Of a stretch of DNA of 64,000 nt, positions 61,168-64,000 are shown one piece after another. A program made the position numbers and the translations under genes. This DNA is from CBDBLK01 sp965215445 (lineage in GTDB: Bacteria; Bdellovibrionota; Bacteriovoracia; Bacteriovoracales; Bacteriovoracaceae). The stretch lies in NCBI GenBank assembly GCA_965215445.1, contig CBDCDT010000002.1, forward strand, positions 496,001-560,000, in the 5' to 3' direction. Position 1 is the stretch's first letter. Every line of letters starts with the position of its first letter. A model generated the notes under the pieces. That model was not told where the DNA came from. It was given only the letters and a program-made list of their open reading frames with translations, and searched no databases.

Positions 61168-62115
61168 TCAAACAACTGATTGAGCAATCTTGGATACCAC
61201 ATTCCTGGCACTTAGATTGTCTATACTGGCCTCATAAGACAAAATTACTCTATGGCCCATAATATCCGGTACAATTTTGAGAACGTGATCCGGAGAAACA
61301 AAATCTTTACCATCCATAAAAGCGACAAATTTTGATATTTTATATAGCCATATACTTGCACGGGGTGAGGCCCCGGCAACAATAATGCCCTCATAATCTT
61401 TATTAAATCCGGCAATATCCGGCCTGGTTGCATGGACTATTCTGACAATTAAATCCTTTAATTTTTCATCGACATAAATCTCATTCACCACTCTTCTCAC
61501 TTGAGCAAGCTCTTTAACATTAAGAATGGGAACCAAATCATTTAAAAAATCATTCTTTAAATTTAAAATTGATTTTTCCGATTCAAAATCAGGATAATTT
61601 ACGTTGAGTTTCATCATAAATCGATCCATTTGGGCCTCAGGTAAGGGGTAGGTTCCCTCTTGATCTATTGGATTCTGAGTGGCCAAAACCACAAAAGGGC
61701 CTGGTAGTTTATGAGTTGTTTCAGCAATGGTAACCTGCCTTTCTGCCATGGCCTCAAGTAAGGCCGCTTGCACTTTGGCCGGGGAGCGGTTGATTTCATC
61801 TGCCAATAAAATTTGTGTAAAAATAGGGCCAAATTTAGTAGAGAAAGTTTCCGTTTTCTGACTGTAGACCATCGTACCAATCAGGTCAGAGGGTAATAAA
61901 TCGGGAGTAAATTGAATCCTGTTAAATGAGAGGTCGCAGAGCTTGCTCATGGCGGAAACGCTCATGGTTTTGCCAAGTCCAGGCATACCTTCAATAAGAA
62001 GGTGTCCTTCACAAGTCAGCGCTGCAACAATCCCTTCAAGCAATTCATCCTGACCAAAAATAACCGATTTTGCTTTCGACAAGGCCTCTTGAATTTTTTC
62101 CCGAAAAACATTCAC
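61168..62115 (-). CDS. MoxR-family AAA+ ATPase
   Basis: 315 residues: Walker A GMPGLGKT (43-50), RIQFTPDLLPSDLIGT, Walker B ILLADEINRSPAKVQAALLE, sensor 1 VLATQNPIDQEGTYPLPEAQ and sensor 2 GASPRASIWL. Acts as a chaperone-like ATPase that activates VWA-domain proteins, here those of the Bat operon directly downstream. Starts 20 nt after the preceding gene. Confidence 0.96.
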   Translation of the reverse strand: MNVFREKIQEALSKAKSVIFGQDELLEGIVAALTCEGHLLIEGMPGLGKTMSVSAMSKLCDLSFNRIQFTPDLLPSDLIGTMVYSQKTETFSTKFGPIFTQILLADEINRSPAKVQAALLEAMAERQVTIAETTHKLPGPFVVLATQNPIDQEGTYPLPEAQMDRFMMKLNVNYPDFESEKSILNLKNDFLNDLVPILNVKELAQVRRVVNEIYVDEKLKDLIVRIVHATRPDIAGFNKDYEGIIVAGASPRASIWLYKISKFVAFMDGKDFVSPDHVLKIVPDIMGHRVILSYEASIDNLSARNVVSKIAQSVV

Positions 62116-62135
62116 AGTGAAAATAATCTATCACA

Positions 62136-63332
62136 TCAAAAGGCCCGGGGGCCATCATGACTCATTGAGTCTTGAATAATGGCCCGAAATAAAGGCCTGA
62201 GGTCTCCACTCTCAACTTTTTCTTTCATATCATTGAGTTCAACTAATTTTAACGACGCAAGATAAACCTTAAATTCCTGCTGCTCATCTTGAGGAGGAGG
62301 TTCGCCGAGGACTCCTTCGACCCTGACATTAAAGTGCAGCATAAGCCACTCCTCAATTTCTTCTCTGGAGACAAGGCCGTTTAGCGGTTCCAAGGCTCGT
62401 TGCAGTCGTACCATTTCTCTGATTTCCTGTATCTGTTCGTAGGTAGTAAAAGCTATAAAACCTATAAAAGCATAAGGAATAAAGGGAACAGTTGAATTTT
62501 TGTAAAACTCAACAATTTCCAGCTTTCTAAACTTTTTCTGAAATTCCAAAAACGCTTCTTCGGAACTTCTCGGTGTTTTCGCGGCCCTGGCCATGGTTTC
62601 CACTTTATTTTTCACCAACCAAAAATTATAAAAGCTGGGAGTTTCGTAAAATGTTAAGAGCTTAAATATACTACCAAAAGCGTTCTTGTAACGTTCCCTC
62701 GTATATTCTACGTTTTGAACCATACCCAGTTCCCTCATCGACTTCAAAGAATTTTGTTTCACAACTTCATGCTCCCATCTCAGTCTGGCCATTTTTGCCA
62801 AAGATTCGCTGGGATGAAACATACGTCCGGTATGTTTTATTTGAAAAAAAGAAGAATGGTTCTGCAGATAGTGCTGATCAATAATCTTCTTAAACTTTTC
62901 TGGTGAGAGAAGTTTTTCGAGTGGTTTCCATTTATTGAGTAGTTTGGCAACTTTTCTCTGCCTCTCCCTAAAACTAGATGCAAAGTCTTCAGAGTTTTTT
63001 GGGTTATGGGATACAAATTCGATGATGGCCTCTACAAGGGCCAACTTCTCTTCATTGCTTTTGGGAATCGACAGGGAAAGGGTTTTCAATCCTTGGAGAT
63101 ACTCCTCCTTTTTTAAATCAACCAAGTCGAAATCAAGCTTTTTTATAAATCTTGGAAAAGGAAAAAAATAAAAATAGGGCAGGTGTTTCTTTAAACCTAC
63201 ACCCTTTTTAACGCTTTGCACGATAGTTCGCACCAGGCTAGAGCAGTCCTCCTTGGAAGTATCCCCTAAAACACTCTGCTCACAAAAAATCAGAGACAAG
63301 AAAAAAACGGCCGTCAAGCGTTGAATAAACAT
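62136..63332 (-). CDS. Hypothetical exported/membrane protein upstream of moxR
   Basis: 398 residues with a signal peptide (LTAVFFLSLIFCEQSVLG) and a helical, charged body. One possible membrane helix lies near residue 285-300 (FIPYAFIGFIAFTTYEQI), followed by ~100 residues. No known family recognised. It is 20 nt from moxR on the same strand, so it may belong to the same operon. Similar in style to the partial neighbour at 63451. Confidence 0.65.
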   Translation of the reverse strand: MFIQRLTAVFFLSLIFCEQSVLGDTSKEDCSSLVRTIVQSVKKGVGLKKHLPYFYFFPFPRFIKKLDFDLVDLKKEEYLQGLKTLSLSIPKSNEEKLALVEAIIEFVSHNPKNSEDFASSFRERQRKVAKLLNKWKPLEKLLSPEKFKKIIDQHYLQNHSSFFQIKHTGRMFHPSESLAKMARLRWEHEVVKQNSLKSMRELGMVQNVEYTRERYKNAFGSIFKLLTFYETPSFYNFWLVKNKVETMARAAKTPRSSEEAFLEFQKKFRKLEIVEFYKNSTVPFIPYAFIGFIAFTTYEQIQEIREMVRLQRALEPLNGLVSREEIEEWLMLHFNVRVEGVLGEPPPQDEQQEFKVYLASLKLVELNDMKEKVESGDLRPLFRAIIQDSMSHDGPRAF

Positions 63333-63450
63333 TTGAATAGCATTACAGGAATATCAAGAGAAAATCACCCCTGAAGACCCTGTCAAGGCCATAATTACAC
63401 GGTCAACACCTGCAAAAAGGCCAATTCAAGCCAAGTGACGCCCTGCGCCT

Positions 63451-64000
63451 CTACCAAGGCAACAGCTTTTTTTGCCTAAATTCAATCCTGGGATCAAGAA
63501 TTGCAGGAATGGCAAAAGGTATCGCTTTCTTCCAAAACCTGTAAAAATGGCTCTCCATCAAACCGGCCTTAAGAGCAACAACAAGTGCAACATCACTCAT
63601 TGAATCATGCTTGAGAAGCCCAACCTCAACACCTAAAGGAGACGTGGGCAATCCAGAATGTCCCAAGGCCCCTCCATAAAAAACGGCCCCATCCAATTGA
63701 TCAAGGCCGACTCCCTCGGGAATAAAAATAAGGAAGTGCTTATAAACAAGTTCGGCCTTTAACCCTCCATTTTGATACCGAGCATCGAATAACTCCGTCA
63801 CACGGACAAGCTCATTTTCTCTTTTCAGAAATGCATCCAATTCCCAAGTATCCCTATCAACAATAAATCCCGCATTGAAACCCCCTCCCCAGAGCACCGT
63901 AGAAATCCTTGGTGAATCAAAAAATACTGTTTCAAATAGGTTGACCATCCAATCATTGGTGCTCTCTTTGATACCGAGAGAGTGCAAAATTTCCCGAACT
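63451..64000 (-). CDS. Hypothetical protein, 5' part cut by window edge
   Basis: The frame is open to the window end without a convincing start, so the gene continues beyond 64000. The ~183 visible residues include TVLWGGGFNAGFIVDRDTWELDAF, GLDQLDGAVFYGGALGHSGL and a basic end (FRQKKLLPW). Glycine-rich turns suggest a beta-rich enzyme or surface protein; no family recognised. A 118-nt gap follows before the next gene. Confidence 0.6.
   Translation of the reverse strand, partial: VREILHSLGIKESTNDWMVNLFETVFFDSPRISTVLWGGGFNAGFIVDRDTWELDAFLKRENELVRVTELFDARYQNGGLKAELVYKHFLIFIPEGVGLDQLDGAVFYGGALGHSGLPTSPLGVEVGLLKHDSMSDVALVVALKAGLMESHFYRFWKKAIPFAIPAILDPRIEFRQKKLLPW

Noticed and set aside
1..64000. 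CRISPR arrays, insertion sequences, prophage or integrase genes
   Set aside because: No regular spacer-repeat arrays, transposase motifs or terminal inverted repeats seen on either strand.

Overview
This window looks like chromosome of a Gram-negative predatory or gliding deltaproteobacterium-type organism, most likely Bdellovibrionota (Bacteriovorax/Peredibacter/Bdellovibrio relatives). That is inference from gene content: a Myxococcus-like type IVa pilus cluster containing an ABC transporter, a Bat/MoxR operon, a TPR-TamB-Omp85 operon, a flagellin with a sigma-28 promoter, and a histone H1-like SWIB protein. No 16S gene is present. Base composition is uneven: about 10-17 kb is GC-rich, about 27-46 kb is very AT-rich. 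The tetramer GGCC is common throughout, even in the AT-rich part. Layout: 1-3.7 kb holds a partial site-2 protease, two outer-membrane beta-barrel genes and small unknown genes. 3.7-9.2 kb holds an HTH regulator behind three operator-like repeats, then envelope sugar genes (ugd, a flippase-like membrane protein, GT2, GT9) and a nitrilase-family hydrolase. 9.2-15.3 kb has the SWIB/histone-like gene, a GNAT-like protein, a monohaem cytochrome c, an acyltransferase-like membrane protein and the ResB/ResC cytochrome c maturation pair. 15.3-20.1 kb has a stand-alone FliG C-terminal homologue with cutA and several outer-membrane proteins. 20.2-27.1 kb is housekeeping: tRNA-Gln, prs, pth, ychF, rdgB, rph, birA, a flagellin gene, rpsI and rplM. 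From 27 kb to the end nearly everything is on the minus strand. In transcription order this is: an unknown gene pair, moxR, DUF58, a BatD-tail-like gene, batA, a batB-batC fusion, batD, ribF, aroE-like, pilB, pilT, pilC, two pilin genes, the ABC pair, pilD, pilM, pilN, pilO, pilP, pilQ, a TPR gene, aroQ, efp, accB, accC, a TPR gene, tamB and an Omp85 gene. One plus-strand TPR gene sits inside the pilus cluster. The pil genes supply the subunit, assembly and retraction motors, inner-membrane platform, alignment complex, outer-membrane secretin and prepilin peptidase, so the window encodes nearly a whole type IVa pilus. BirA (24.3 kb) is the expected enzyme to biotinylate the AccB protein (37 kb). 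ResB/ResC would mature the nearby cytochrome c. The most notable points are the GGCC enrichment, the repeats before the HTH gene, the orphan FliG domain, the SH3-plus-barrel protein family, the possible ATA start, and the structured leader of the first pilin gene.
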